Below the pieces are notes generated by a model. That model did not search any database, was not told the origin of the DNA, and saw only the letters and a list, made by a program, of their open reading frames with translations. Of a stretch of DNA of 64,000 nucleotides, positions 11,930-24,309 are shown in pieces. Each line of letters opens with the position of its first letter. Position 1 is the first letter of the stretch. Where the stretch lies: the NCBI GenBank assembly GCA_028023455.1, contig JAQFVV010000352.1, forward strand, positions 406,501 through 470,500, written 5' to 3'. The stretch comes from Epiperipatus broadwayi (Eukaryota > Onychophora > Udeonychophora > Euonychophora > Peripatidae). Made by a program: the position numbers and the translations under genes.

Positions 11930-12940
11930 TATGTCTATGTTAACTGAAAAATAAATATCTGAGCTATATATCAGAATAATTAAATTAAGATTATAAATGA
12001 AACTGCTGATAAACTTATGTGTATAAATATACATCTGTGGCTGACCAAATAACAAATATTCATGGTATATAGTAGAATAATTAAATTAAGATTATAAATG
12101 AAACTGCTGATAAACTTATGTGTAGAAATATATGTCTGTGGCTGACCAAATAACATATTTATGCTATATACTAGAATAATTAAATTAAGATTATAAATGA
12201 AACTGCTGATAAACTTACATTTAAAAATAGACATCTATGGCAGACCAATTAACAAATACTCAAGATAGAATAACTAACTGAACATTATAAATGCTTACAT
12301 GCATATTGATTGTGTCTGAATAAAATAATGAAACTTACGCATATAAATGCACATCTATACTTGACTGGATTATAAATAGTCCACAAATCTGAAATTGCTT
12401 ATATTACCTGTTTACCCACCTGTGATAAATTTAAAAATAATGAAATGCTATATGAATTACAAATGCTTACATGCATATTGGTTGTGTCTGAATAAAATAA
12501 TGAAACGTATGTGTATAATAAATACACATCTATATTTGACTGAATTATAAAAGCTTCACAAATCTGGAATGGCTTATATTACCTGTTTATCTATCTGTGA
12601 TGGATATTGAAATAATGAAGTACTATATGAATAAAAAATGCTTACATGCATATTGATTGTGTCTGAATAAAATAATGAATCTTATTCATATAAATGCACA
12701 TCTATACTTGACTGGATTATAAATACTCCACAAATCCTGAATTGCTTATATTACCTGTTTACCTACCTTTCATAAATTTAAAAATAATGAAATACTATAT
12801 GAATCACAAATGTTTACACGCATATTGGTTGTGTCTGTAAAAAAATAATGAAACGTATGTGTATATTAAATACACATCTATACTTGACTGAATTATAAAA
12901 GCTTTACAAATCTGGCATTGCTCATCTTACCTGTTTACCT
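11930..12940. repeat. Two tandem-repeat families in E1 5' LTR
   Basis: First, about three units of ~110 bases sharing ATTATAAATGAAACTGCTGA and CTGTGGCTGACCAAATAAC (about 11930-12250). Then about four units of ~173 bases, each starting near GCTTACATGCATATTG (about 12292, 12467, 12638, 12811) and including GCACATCTATACTTGACT and GCTTATATTACCTGTTTA. The same arrangement is found in the 3' LTR at about 16860-17860. Confidence 0.85.
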
Positions 12941-13877
12941 ATCTAAAAGAGATATACAGATATAGAACAAATAGCTAAAAATATTCATGCAGTTTTTGTA
13001 GACATATACTTGATAAAAGACCTTTTGACTCCTTCACACAAGATGGATTGAAATGAGCCTTCATTTGAAATAAATGATGAACTTTATTGGAAGGTTTTAT
13101 CAATGTCATTGTTACTAAAACTGTTGTTACTTAAATTAATTTTAGTTGTTCAGTTCTATTTTTTTGCATCACTAGTTATTCATTGCTTTTGTTCATGAGA
13201 ATTTTATGCCTCCTGAGCTATGTCTGGCATAACTAGACCTAAGTAAGTTGTGTTGTATTGAGATGGAATTCTAGTTGCACCATTTGGGAAACCAAACACA
13301 GAAATTTCTAGGTGTTTCCAGCCAACACAGACATTTCTAGGTGTTTCCAGCCTCTACGGTGCTACATCCTCTGATGAACAAAATATTGTTGAAGGGGGAT
13401 GATATCTGTATTTGAGAAATCCAATCGATGGTTCCTTCCTATAATTTGCTCATCAGGAAATTGTTACAACCGATGTAATAAAAAGGATAGTATGATGGTC
13501 TGGTTACATTTGTCATCCTATTGTGAGGCCTCATTTAGCTAGCCTATCCTTAGGCATAAAACAGCTAGAAATGATTAATAAATAAAAAAAGAGATGGAAA
13601 AGGCATAAGCAATTCATGATTCTGTGATGTGAACAGTGCATATGATGCAGTGATGTGAAATGGACAAAAATTGTGGAAAATTAAAATTTTAAAAGAGTAC
13701 ACAAAAATGAAGAAATAAATGGTGAATAGGCATGACAAAGACTTGGAGCCAAATCATGGTGTGGATGGAGAGAGATGGTTATCAAAATGGAAATAAAAAA
13801 GTACAAATAAAAAATATTTATGATAATCAGATTAAAAACGAAAAAGATGATGGATACAGAAAATATAAAGTATCTTC

Positions 13878-14141
13878 ATGAGGAAGAATATAAACAAGAA
13901 GTTGAAGCAAAAGATCAAATGCAATCAGAGAAAACAGGGGAGACATCTCATGTTAGCCCAGTTAATAAAAGAAATGACTAACAAAATATTAAAAATTAAG
14001 GAGAAAGTGATGGAGGAAGTAAAGGGTTCACTAATAGAGCAAGAAGACAAAATGACTGAGATATGTGAGGCCATGGATACAAAAATAATAGGAATCCAAG
14101 AATCCATGCAGGAGAAGGTGGATATATTGATACCCATATGA
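13878..14141 (+). pseudogene. E1 gag N-terminal region, coiled-coil
   Basis: An 88-codon open frame rich in K, E, Q, M and I with heptad-like spacing (KEMTNKILKIKEKVMEEVKG), typical of a coiled coil. It lies just upstream of the recognisable gag core, in another frame. A comparable Q/E-rich coiled segment heads the frame of E2 at 35339. A self-association region of a capsid-like protein is plausible; no catalytic motif is present. Confidence 0.45.
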
Positions 14142-14280
14142 AAGAGATAGAAATAAAAACAGCAATATATTGCCTAAACAAGGAAAGGTAGAAACAGTCC
14201 CAAAATAAAGTCAAAAAGAGAATTATCAAGTTATTCATGAAGTCCCAAAACCAACCAGATGTCTGGAATTGTAAATCAAT

Positions 14281-15010
14281 TCTTAAAAATCAGAACTTTT
14301 TAGGGAGCTGTAATGAAGGACCTATGGAATATGTAAAAGTTTGGAGATGTACATTAGTATTAATGCCTTGAGAGAAGAGGAAAAACTGGCAATAGCATTT
14401 AGTCATCTCCAAGGTGCAGTGCAAGCATGGTGGGAATCACTGTTCATCCAGCCTATAAATTTTAAAAATTTTAAAACAGCACTAATAAGTTGTTACTGGA
14501 GTACTGATTATCAGGAGGGGATTAAATACAAGGTGTCACAAGAGAAATGTTTACCTGGACAGCCTTATACACCCTTCTTTAGAAGACAGGTGTTCAGGTT
14601 TAGAGCCTTGACATCTGACCCCCTATCTGAACTTCAGATTAATTAGATTGAGACGACACAGCTTCCTGAGTTATGTAGAAAGAATGCTAATTGGGACTGA
14701 CCATCGATCTATTGAGCAGGTTGCTGAACTATTAACAGCATATGATAGCTGTGGTGCATCAGCAACCAAGGAAGAAGGAGCAAAGCAACCACAAAACAAA
14801 CCTCCATATAGAAGAGATGATGTGCCTAGAATAGGAGCCATCAGGTACAAAATGAAAATGCCTCCTCAAATATATAACAACTATGACCCACCACCATGGT
14901 ATCAATACCAAAGAAATGGGTTACCACCATGGAAGAGAAGGCAAAGAAGATATTCAACAGGAAATATGCATAGCCCATATCAAACCCAAGTTATAAAAAA
15001 AGTCAAATAG
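14281..15010 (+). pseudogene. E1 gag-like polyprotein, frameshifted
   Basis: The core reads AFSHLQGAVQAWWESL, then NFKNFKTALISCYW and PFFRRQVFRFRALT, which has the look of a retrotransposon gag domain (the AxxWW segment, F-rich helix, then an FxRLR-type helix). Frame changes occur upstream of 14341 and at 14644, where a TAG ends the first frame and the protein continues one base out of phase (FLSYVERMLIG, EQVAELLTAYD) to a stop at 15008. The tail is basic and rich in P, Y, R and Q (from about 14800), like a nucleic-acid-binding end, but I see no CCHC zinc knuckle. Its order of motifs matches the minus-strand remnant at 60065-60868. Broken and presumably inactive. Confidence 0.6.
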
Positions 15011-15786
15011 TGATTATAACTTGCAGAAAAGTGTGGCTAGAAACACAAGCCACCACGATGATGTATGGTCTGAAAAATACCCAAAATATAACAAAGTAGA
15101 AGCCCATCACCTCCAAATAGAAAAAAATCTATAGGAGAACTGATCGTGATCCTCAGTCTCCCAAGCCAAGTTATAGTTACAATACAGAACAATAAAATAA
15201 AGATAGCTGAGGGAAGAAGTTTTTGAGTGGGATGTAGTGATGCATGAAATTGTGTTTTTCATGTTGAAGAGGTTGGATGGTTGAGCAGAGATGCTTGGAT
15301 ACATTGTGTTCATGATGTTCTGAAGTAAATGCTCAGCACTATCCAGACCTGGATGTTGATCTCCTAGAATAGTCCAGCAGTGTATATTGACCTCATGAAT
15401 AGGCCATGGTCTCATGATTAGACAAAATGATTAAGCCCCTAAGACTCATAGAAGTTTAGCAGAGTTTGCTTAGTGCCAAATATTTTTTCTCTGGCTCCAA
15501 CTCTTGTTGGATGATCCCTCTAGGTACAAGAAAAGTAATGCTTAAAAATGAGATATTTTCTTGTGACATCATGGAGCAGTGTATACTGGTAGTTTGTGCT
15601 TGGCCATCTTCTTATTCAGGCATTGGAAGCTACAGGTCATGTATTCACTTTTTCCAGTTCATCTTACTCATTTCATCAGAAAATCTAAAACCAGTAGAGA
15701 CAAAGTAATGAAAAATGATGTGTATATTGTGTGGAATAAAATGATACTTTCCAGGTGATTTCATCACAAAATTTGGTGGTCGGTAA
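15011..15786. other. E1 internal region downstream of gag
   Basis: No long frame on the plus strand. It carries GCCCCTAAGACT at about 15436, also present in E2 at about 34517, and CATGGAGCAGTGTATACTGG near 15570, resembling CATGGAGCATTGTG near 34620, which ties the two elements together. A weak purine-rich stretch (GGTGGTCGGTAA) directly precedes the 3' LTR. Confidence 0.55.
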
Positions 15787-18382
15787 TGAAACAGATATAC
15801 TGTTCCATGAATATATTCAGAAGATCTCTTCCCCTTCCTCAAATTAAAAAAGACTAGTATGTTTATTGTTAAAAAAAAGAAAGACTTAATAATGTTCAAG
15901 GAAAACTAAAAATTTAAAGAAACAAAGAAAAAGTGAAAATTGACCCGATAAAAAAAAAAGATAATTTGGTCAAATTAAAAAAAAAAAAAGAAAACAAATA
16001 TGTTGAAATCTGCAATTAAAAAAACTATGAATCGTTTATTAAAATTCATCAATCCAAAAAAGAAAATCAATAAAGTATATATATATATAAACATTAAAAA
16101 AAGATAAGCTTATTTTGTATGTCAAAAAATAATTCATAAGGTAAAACAACTTACGTGTCAATTCAATGTTCCAGGCAAATAAATTTAAAATTAATTAAAA
16201 ATGTGAAAACACATAGCCAAATAATTCAAAATGGTCTTCTACTACCAAAAAACTAGCCAATGATCAGGGGGAAATGGCACAAACGTGGATGAAAACACAC
16301 ACAAACACCAATTGAAGCAAGGGTCATGTAAAATGAATCCATTCTGATGGTCAGAGAGAGTATAAATAGGCTGGGAAATTTAGATTATTAGAGAGAATAG
16401 TTTTCTTTATCAGTTGTATTGGATAAAATAAGAAAGAAAAATCAAGCAGAGAAAGTATAAATAGGCTGGAAAATTTGGATTATCAGTGAGTGATTGTTTT
16501 TTATCAGTTTTATTAAGTAAAGCAAGAGAGAAAAATCAAGCATATCCATGAAGAAACAATTTAACATGGGTTGTTAGCCCACTTTTTCTCTCTATCCACA
16601 TTCATGAAGTAAGCTCCAGTCCCAGTCTACAGTGCCATTCTTCAAGCCCCCATCATTATTGAAAGAAAACAACAAGTCGAAATGTAAATATTAAAAATAA
16701 TAATTCAATTATTAATTCTATAATAAATTTTATGATAAAAAATTAATGGATTAATATGAAAACATTAATTGTGTTCTATATTCAAAATTATAAATGCTCT
16801 CCCAACACAGAAATGCTGATAACAAGCTTATATGTCTATGATAACTGAAAAATATATATCTGAACTATATATCAGAATAATTAAATTAAGATTATGAATG
16901 AAACTGCTGATAAACATATGCCTAAAATTATAAGTCTGTGGCTGACCAAATAAATATTCATGCTATATACTAGAATAAATTAATTAAGATTATAAATGAA
17001 ACTGCTGATAAACTTATGTGTAGAAATATACATCTGTGTCTGACCAAATAACAAATATTTATGCTATATACTAGAATAATTAAATTAAGATTATAAATGA
17101 AACTGCTGATAAATTTAGGTGTAAAAATATACATCTGTGGCTAACAAAATAACAAATATTCATGCTAGAATAATTAAATAAAGATTATAAATGCTTACAT
17201 GCATATTGGTTGTGTCTGAATAAAATAATGAAACTTACACATATAAATGCACATCTCTACTTGACTGAATTATAAATAGTCCACAAATCTGGAATTGCTT
17301 ATATTACCTGTTTAACTACCTGTGATAAATTTAAAAATAATGCAATGCTATATGAATCACAAATGCTTACATGCATATTGGTTGTGTATGAATAAAATAA
17401 TGAAACTTATGTGTATAATAAATACACATCTATTCTTGAATAAATTATAAAAGCTTCACAAATCTGGAATTGCTTATATTACCTGTTTACCTATATGTGA
17501 TGGATATTGAAATAATGAAGTACTATATGAATTACAAATGCTTACATGCATATTGATTGTGTCTGAATAAAATAATGAAACTTACACATATAAATGCACA
17601 TCTATACTTGACTAGATTATAAATAGTCCACAAATCCGTATTGCTTATATTACCTGCTTACCTATCTGTGATAAATTTAAAAATAATGAAATGCTATATG
17701 AATCACAATTGCCTACATGCATATTGGTTGTGTCTGAATAAAATAATGAAACTTCTGGGTGTACTAAATACACATCTATACTTGACCAAATTATAAAAGC
17801 TTAAAAAATCTGCAATTACTCATCTTACCTGTTTCCCTACCTAAAAGGGATATACAGATATGGAACAAATAGGTAAAAATATTAATGTGATAATGGTAGA
17901 CATATACTTTATAAAAGACCTTTTGACTTCTTCACACAAGGTGGATTGAAATGAGCCTTCATTTGAAATAAATGACAAACTTTATTGGAAGGACTTATCA
18001 ATATCATTGTTAATAAAACTGTTGTTACTTAAAATTAACTTTGGTTGTTCAGTTCAGTTTTTTTTGTATCACTAGTTATTCATTGCTTTTGTTCCTGAGA
18101 ATTTTATGCCTTCTAAGCTATGTCTGGCATAACTAGACCTACATAAGTCAGCTTGTAGTGAGATGGAACTGTAGTGGTGCCATTTGGGAAGCCAAACACT
18201 GAAATTTCTAAGTGTTTCCAGCCTCTATGATGCTTCATTCTTTGATGAGCCGGAAATATTGTAGTAGGGTGGGTGACATCTGTATTGGGGAAAGCCAATA
18301 GATGGTTCCTTCCTCCAATATGCTCATCAGAAAATTGTTACAACCGAGGTAATAAAAAGGGTTGTACAGTGGTCCAGTTACT
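15787..18382 (+). repeat. E1 3' LTR
   Basis: Direct copy of 10888-13508 beginning TGAAACAGATATACTG and ending CCAGTTAC next to TATATATATATG. Substitutions and small indels separate it from the 5' LTR throughout. It contains the same TATA-like words (about 16361) and the same two tandem-repeat families. Confidence 0.85.
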
Positions 18383-19797
18383 ATATATATATGTGGAGCT
18401 TGTCTCAACACATAGAAATAAAATACCTTCCTTAAAATAAAACTGTCTCGCTAGGGATTGAAGCTGCTACATAAGCATGCTTTATTCATGTATTGTTAGA
18501 AATCGTTATCACTACAATGGCAAGATAAACATAATTTTCACATTAAAGCTAAAGATAAATATTTCACTTCTTAATGCAAAACTGATAGTGTAAAAAACAA
18601 GCCAACATTTTAGAAGTCAAACGACTTGGAAATATTTTAAAATTATTATAAAATATAGCTATAACAAAAAATACCACACAGTCAAAGAAACATAGCAGAT
18701 TATACACTAACATGAATATCCTGATTATAGGCAAACTAATAAATATAAAATGTGTATATGATAATCTATAATATAAAATAACTATGTTATCATACAACAC
18801 TATTATCTCACCTTTAATGAGTGACTGTCTGTTTATCTGTAATAAATTATTCACGTGTGTAAAAAATGTGTATCTCTATCTTGTAAAGCATAGTGTAATA
18901 TTAAGCTTTATACCAATCTATAATGAACAATTACGTGTACCATTTTCTGTTTATAGACCTCTTATAAATTAATGTCATAAAATATACATTAATAATATAT
19001 AAAATTTGTATATAAACTTTTGATAACATGAATAATAACAACAACAAAAATATTATTAGTGTAATTCCCTTAATTCTTCCTTTTAAGTATTTTTAATATG
19101 AGCTAAACAATGGGGAATTGAAGTTATTTAGGACACACAATTCAACAACGATGTTTCCGTAGTTTTTCCCTTCTTTATATATGTATGTATTTTGGCAAGA
19201 TAAACAAATAAGGCCTTCAAAGATTTTTATAGAAACGAAATCTTGAAAAGAACAAACAAACGCTTAAAAGTTTTTCTATTGCATTTTATCCAAAAGTTTA
19301 AGCTATATCATATAAGTATCCAATTTTACAAGAAGAGCAATATTTTTTTTTCTTTCTTTTAAATGCACATTGATTTTCTTTTCTTTGATTTCTCAGCAAT
19401 TTATTATAACAATAATCCAGAATAGTTCGAATCCTTTAAAACATTTTCTGCATTTATTTTGTCTCGATTTCTATAATACCAAACATTATACTTTGAGATA
19501 TAACAATTTCTATTAACTTTTAATACTATTGGCTAAGCATTTTATTTGTCTTCATACGTATAGTATACATCTCTTAATTTTCATCATTTTTATTTTTATT
19601 TTTTATTTTTGGTTGAGGAAAAAAATATATATAACACTGCAATAGATTAGCCAATCAATTTTCTTTTGCTTAATAGAATAATAATTTATAGCTTATGTTC
19701 TTACATTTATCAGTCAATTAATTTTTCTTCATTTCAATTACTATTATATGCAAGTTTATTTTACCAATTCTTAAGGAGATTTTGTATACTTTTACTT
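18383..19797. other. AT-rich non-coding stretch
   Basis: Begins with the (AT)n that borders E1. I see no coding block. Short open frames at 18564-18972 on both strands are not domain-like. Confidence 0.6.
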
Positions 19798-19847
19798 CCA
19801 AAAACTTATAATATATATATATATATATATATATTATAAGTTTTTGG
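19798..19847. repeat. (AT)n palindrome at the left edge of the Penelope-like element
   Basis: CCAAAAACTTATAAT at 19798 and its exact reverse complement ending at 19847 enclose a pure AT run. The right arm is the terminal sequence of the Penelope-like element, so its last 15 bases occur a third time, inverted, outside the element. Confidence 0.9.
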
Positions 19848-19915
19848 GATATACCATGTCTTATTTTCCATTGAGCACCAATATTTCGACGGAATAGCAA
19901 TCACCATTTTCAAGG

Positions 19916-20415
19916 TTAACTTTTGAAAGAAAAACCGTTAGATCTTAACAAATAATGTGACTGTGTGCGAGATGAGAAATGAGATTGCAGTTCAGCATTC
20001 ACAATATGAGGCTTATCAAAATGTTTATTTTCCTCAGTATTTTTACCTGTTAATTTTAAGTTAATATTGGATAAAAAGAGGTTTCCACATAGCTGGAATA
20101 TGTTGTGCTTCATCAGTTCTATTTAAGCCAGTAGGTCTCTTTAATATTTCAATTGACTCTCTCATGGTTCTTAAATCATATCTTTCCAAATTAGCAAGTA
20201 GTTTTGTATTGTCAAAATTAGGTTTGTGACCAGTTTCTAAATAATGGGAAGTAAAAACTGATGTGCTAATTTTTTGTTGAAAAGCATTTTTATGTTCCTT
20301 AATTCTGACATTAATTCATCTATTAGACTGACCCACGTAGCCTCTTAAGCACTGGAAACACGGAATTTCATAAACTCCTTGGTGTTCCAAAAAGTATTCT
20401 GTCTTTAGGTTTATA
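19916..20415 (-). pseudogene. GIY-YIG endonuclease region, Penelope-like, decayed copy
   Basis: Reading leftward: a linker ending GDFLYKPKDRI, the GVYEIPC..C segment, GYVGQSN, then INVRIKEHKNAF and a tail with TGHKPNF and HIPAMWKPLF. Compared with the inverted copy, an extra T in the TTTTT run near 20392 shifts the frame ahead of GVYEIP, and a TGA replaces the arginine codon CGA after GQSNR, a typical CpG decay. Normally this domain nicks DNA for target-primed integration; this copy cannot be made intact. Confidence 0.85.
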
Positions 20416-20456
20416 CAAAAAATCACCAATTTTTTTGCCAGTAGAAAAAGTGGTCT

Positions 20457-20884
20457 TTATATTAAACAAGATAGTATTCTACTGATTTTATCAGTAACCC
20501 CCCTAATGTAAGGCAAAATTACTCTATTAAAAGAGGAATTATCAATTCTATCCTCTTTTTTCTTTTTAGTATTGTTATATAAAGCCTTACATATGATGTT
20601 TTTATTATAATTATTAGAAAGCAGAACACTTTTTGTAAGTTTTATTTCTTCAGAAATATGTTCTTTATTAGATAAATTATAAGCTCTAGTGAAAAGATTT
20701 TTAGCTACAGAAAAAAATTGTGCAGGGTGATGATGAGAATTAAAATTAAGATATCTGTTTGTATGAGTGGATTTTCTGTAAACTGATATTGGCAATGTTT
20801 CATCACATTTTCTTGCAATTAAAACATCCAGAAAAGAAAGTGATCTATTATTTTCCACTTCCATAGTAAACCTAAACCCAGAAT
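20457..20884 (-). pseudogene. Penelope-like reverse transcriptase C-terminal fragment
   Basis: Contains FRFTMEVENNRSLSFLDVLI near its start, then YRKSTHTNRYLNFNSHHH, both characteristic of the region behind the RT palm in Penelope-like elements. It ends with RGVTDKISRIL just before the linker. About 140 residues remain; the fingers and palm are missing because the frame is interrupted by the fused inverted copy near 20884. Confidence 0.85.
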
Positions 20885-21160
20885 ACTTTTGGAACACCAA
20901 GGAGTTTATGAAATTCCATGTTTCCAGTGCTCAAGAGGCTACGTGGGTCAGTCTAATAGACGAATTAATGTCAGAATTAAGGAACATAAAAATGCTTTTC
21001 AACAAAAAATTAGCACATCAGTTATTGCTTCCCATTATTTAGAAACTGGTCACAAACCTAATTTTGACAATACAAAACTACTTACTAATTTGGAAAGATA
21101 TGATTTAAGAACCATGAGAGAGTCAATTGAAATATTAAAGAGACTACTGGTTTAAATAGA
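20885..21160 (+). pseudogene. GIY-YIG endonuclease region, inverted copy
   Basis: Intact through the domain: GVYEIPCFQC (GIY-like start plus CxxC), RGYVGQSNRRI (the YIG-like segment), RIKEHKNAF with the conserved R and H, then HYLETGHKPNF. It ends at a TAA near 21153 in the tail. No reverse transcriptase lies upstream on this strand, so it is a terminal copy and not a gene of its own. Both cysteine pairs and the histidines of the linker-type zinc finger look preserved. Confidence 0.85.
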
Positions 21161-21447
21161 ACTGATGAAGCACAACATATTCCAGCTATGTGGAAACCTA
21201 TCTTTTTATCCAATATTAACTTAAAATTAACAGGTAAAAATACTGAGGAAAATAAACATTTTGATAAGCCTCATATTGTGAATGCTGAACTGGAATCTCA
21301 TTTCTCATCTCGCACACAGTCACGTTATTTGTTAAGATCTAACGGTTTTTCTTCCAAAAGTTAACCTTGAAAATGGCGGTTGCTATTCCGTCGAAATATC
21401 GGTGCTCAATAAAAAATAAGACACGGTATATCCCAAAAACTTATAAT

Positions 21448-22079
21448 TTATCTTCATCATATAACCGTGAAAACATTAAGTATAACATATATATATAAAT
21501 CTATGAAGATTTATCATTTTCCTTTATTAATCGTTATATTAATTGAGTTACAGTTATAATTATAAACATCATTTGCATTTATTAATAGTATAATTGTTTC
21601 AGAATTACGATTTCCAATAGCAAAGAGTTTTAGCGCATTTAATGAAAGCAGACAAGTATTGTTTCCTTTAATTCAGATTAAATATAATATAAATGTCAAC
21701 ATTTATAAATTGATCAAATATTGTGTTATTTGAAATAAAAATTCACTTGATTTAATTACAATTTCAAAATTTATCCAAATGATTTATTTAATCAATTATT
21801 TTTTTAAGATGTTAATTCAAAACAATATATATATATTTTCTAGAGAGCGCTTATAGTTTTTCTTTTAGATTTAAACAATTTCGACAAAGCTTTTAGATTT
21901 ATTTTATGATCAAAGTTATTATACGTAAAATAAAGTTTATGCTTATTTTATTTTCCAGCTTAATCCTGAAGTCTCCTCTTGTAATAGATGAATTTATTAA
22001 TGTAGTTCCCATTTTCCCTCTGGTCTGGCTTTGTAGATTTTCAATCAATTAATTGTAGATTGAAACATATACTAGGGTA
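21448..22079. other. AT-rich non-coding stretch
   Basis: Short (AT) tracts at about 21487 and 21825. No coding block or clear repeat. Confidence 0.5.
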
Positions 22080-22454
22080 GAAGTTTTTTACTCCATACTT
22101 GAAAAATTATAATATCATTAAAAATTGTTAAATTCCAAAATAGTTTTGTAGTTTTTTTTTCAACTTTTTCTTGTTTGAAGTTTGCAGGTGAAGAATTCAA
22201 GTCTTGTCTCTTGTTTCTCCTTTTAGACTCCCCCCTCCTCATATCTTGTAAGTTATTTATTATTTTTATTGCAATGGATTGTGGTACATATAATGGACCT
22301 ATAATATAATAGTGTGAATACTAATTAATAGCTCTCCCTCTAGTGATAACTAATTAGACCATTTCAGATAAATTTAAACTACAATACAATATACTTGAAG
22401 ATTGTTTACAAAATTTAGAAGAATTATAAATTGATTTTTTTTTTTGATAATTGT

Positions 22455-22522
<68 letters not shown>

Positions 22523-22861
22523 TTTATACTTCCAAATTAGTTTAATAGTATTAAATGATCATTTTAAATATGATTGCAACTAGACCCTATGGAAAAATGT
22601 ATATGAACTTCATATCCACTCTGTCAGATTTTCTAGTGTATGTCAAACAGTCTAAGTCTCCATCACCCACAGGATATTCATTAGTGAGCTTTTACTGAAT
22701 TTGAAAATTATAATTTAACAAGCATTTCAATCTACTACTGGTTTTATACACTGATTTACAATATATTATAATTATTGCCAATTGAAATTTAAAATTTTTC
22801 ATACTTGATCATTTGAATAAGGCTTAATGTAATTGAGCCAAACCATATGATTACAATATAT
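22080..22861. repeat. Diverged direct repeat, copy 1 (matches 26640-27261)
   Basis: Shared order of words with 26640-27261: a pyrimidine-rich block ending in CCCCCCT, TTGCAATGGATTGTGG / ACAATGCATTGTAGC, ATAATGGACC / AAATGGACC, TAGTGTGAATA, and TTTCTAGTGTATGTCAAACAGTCT / TTTCCTAGTGCATCCAGAACAGTCT. Both copies end in ...ACA immediately before an (AT) tract. Divergence is high, so it is old. It looks like the right end of an LTR-type element. Confidence 0.65.
22456..22521. repeat. (AAT)n microsatellite
   Basis: About 65 bases of uninterrupted AAT/TAA trinucleotide, inserted inside diverged repeat copy 1. Confidence 0.95.
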
Positions 22862-24309
22862 ATTGTGACCTTCTCTTTGGATCATCAACTAATATAGACT
22901 CACATTTGGTGCTATAATGCACCTTTGTGTCCTTCTCTTTGAACGCTGAAATCATATATACAAATCTGGCCACACATTTCATGGCACCAAATCCACCCTT
23001 TGTAACCTTCACTACATGAATAATCAAGAATATAAGCATAAAGAAACAATAATGGTAAACTAATGAGATGATTCCTTTATTGAACAAAACTAGTGTGAAA
23101 CTATAGATCTAAAGGGGATCACAAGGGGATTAATAAAGATAATAACTTCTGATCAAACCATCTTTAAAATCCACACAAACAAAATATGATGAGTTAAATT
23201 TGATATTCAGCAAACCAATAAATAACAAATAATTATATCTCTGGAATGATTATGAAATTAAAATTATAAATGAAATAATAAGTAAATTATGATGTAAATG
23301 ACTAAATGGATGATGAAAATAAGTAATAATTTAATAGTAGAATGAAATGAGTCTAAGAATGAAGAGAAGAGAATGAAGATGTATGAGAATAATGAATGAT
23401 TAAGGTAATGATAGAATAAGAGTTAATGAATAGTTAAGATGTTAAACGAATAAAAGTTAAAGATTTATTACTCCATTATGATAATGAATTAATGTTAAAT
23501 GAGAATGAATAAATAAAAGATCGATCAAGATGAAATTGAAGAACAATGTCAATGATGGAGACTGAAATCTTAAACTATACACTAATATTGTATTAAATGG
23601 TACGAAGATAAGCTAAATAAACATAGGAATTCCAAGCTTGACACAACCAGAATATTTATGACAAAAGAAATAATTTATACCTTAAATTTTGGTTGACTTT
23701 CATACAACAGTGAAAGTAATCTAATTCAAATCCAACTATCATAAATAACTAGCTATAAAATTTACTACAAATTCAAATGCTATCTTGAAACTTAACAACT
23801 AATTCTTATCAAGGTTCAAACACTCAAAGATCATTATCCAAAATATACTTGGGTCAGTGAGAGGGATTTTACCACTACTCAAATATAATGCACAAAACAG
23901 CTCTTAATATAAACTCAAATTAAGAACTATATTTAGCAGTTCCACAGAAACTTTATAAACTCAATAACTATTATGAAATTTAAAATTTAAGAAATAGGAG
24001 TAACTTTTTTAATAACTAAACACAATAACTTACCAAATTCCTTTTCTCAAATAATTATAAACCATGTGATCAAGATCAGTGAATGATAGCTCTGCAGATT
24101 CAATTAACATGATTAAACCAATATTAAGTGTTTATCTTTTAGTATATAACTTAAAATAATATGTACTCTATGTTAATACCATTTTGATTGTTAAGTGATG
24201 ATACCTTAGATGTACTCATAAATTATAGGGCTTAAAAAAATTATTATGATATACCAACATATAGTTAATTTTACTATATTTGTCGAGATGATTTCAATAT
24301 ATAATCCTC

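Larger units (their letters stand above)
10888..13508 (+). repeat. E1 5' LTR
   Basis: About 2.62 kb. It begins TGAAACAGCTATACTG after an (AT)n and includes a C9 run near 10927. A TATAAATAG box lies at 11462-11470 and AATAAA at 11822-11827, giving short U3 and R regions and a very long tandem-repeat-rich U5. It ends ...GGTTACA before the internal region. Confidence 0.85.
10888..18382 (+). mobile_element. LTR retroelement E1: ~2.6 kb LTRs, broken gag, no pol seen
   Basis: Two long direct repeats (10888-13508 and 15787-18382) flank 2.28 kb. The repeats start TGAAACAG and end near GGTTACA / AGTTAC. Outside, the left edge abuts (AT)n at 10857-10887 and the right edge runs straight into TATATATATA, so the target was an AT microsatellite and any duplication is hidden in it. 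The interior holds gag-like frames with frameshifts. No protease, reverse transcriptase, RNase H or integrase motif is visible, and no TGG primer-binding site follows the left LTR. It is best called a non-autonomous, LARD-like element. Many differences between the LTRs suggest it is older than E2. Confidence 0.85.
19833..21447 (-). mobile_element. Penelope-like element with inverted 3'-end copy
   Basis: On the minus strand, the C-terminal part of a Penelope-type reverse transcriptase (20884-20457) is followed by a linker and a GIY-YIG endonuclease region with its tail (about 20415-19833). Fused to the upstream end of the RT is a second copy of the linker end, endonuclease and tail, in inverted orientation (about 20885-21447). 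Arms of about 560 bases face each other around about 490 bases. Both outer ends finish in ATTATAAGTTTTTGGGATAT or its complement. This is the 5'-truncated, inverted-terminal arrangement known for Penelope-like elements. RT motifs with the catalytic aspartates are absent. Confidence 0.85.

Noticed and set aside
13925-14238. Minus-strand frames opposite the E1 gag
   Set aside because: Shadow frames of the coiled-coil coding strand.
21155-21410. Hammerhead ribozyme in the Penelope-like tail (CTGATGA at about 21163, GTCGAAAT at about 21391)
   Set aside because: Penelope-like elements can carry hammerheads, but the CTGATGA lies in the coding tail and no stem II/GAAA arrangement around it is convincing; near 21391 the CTGATGA box is missing.
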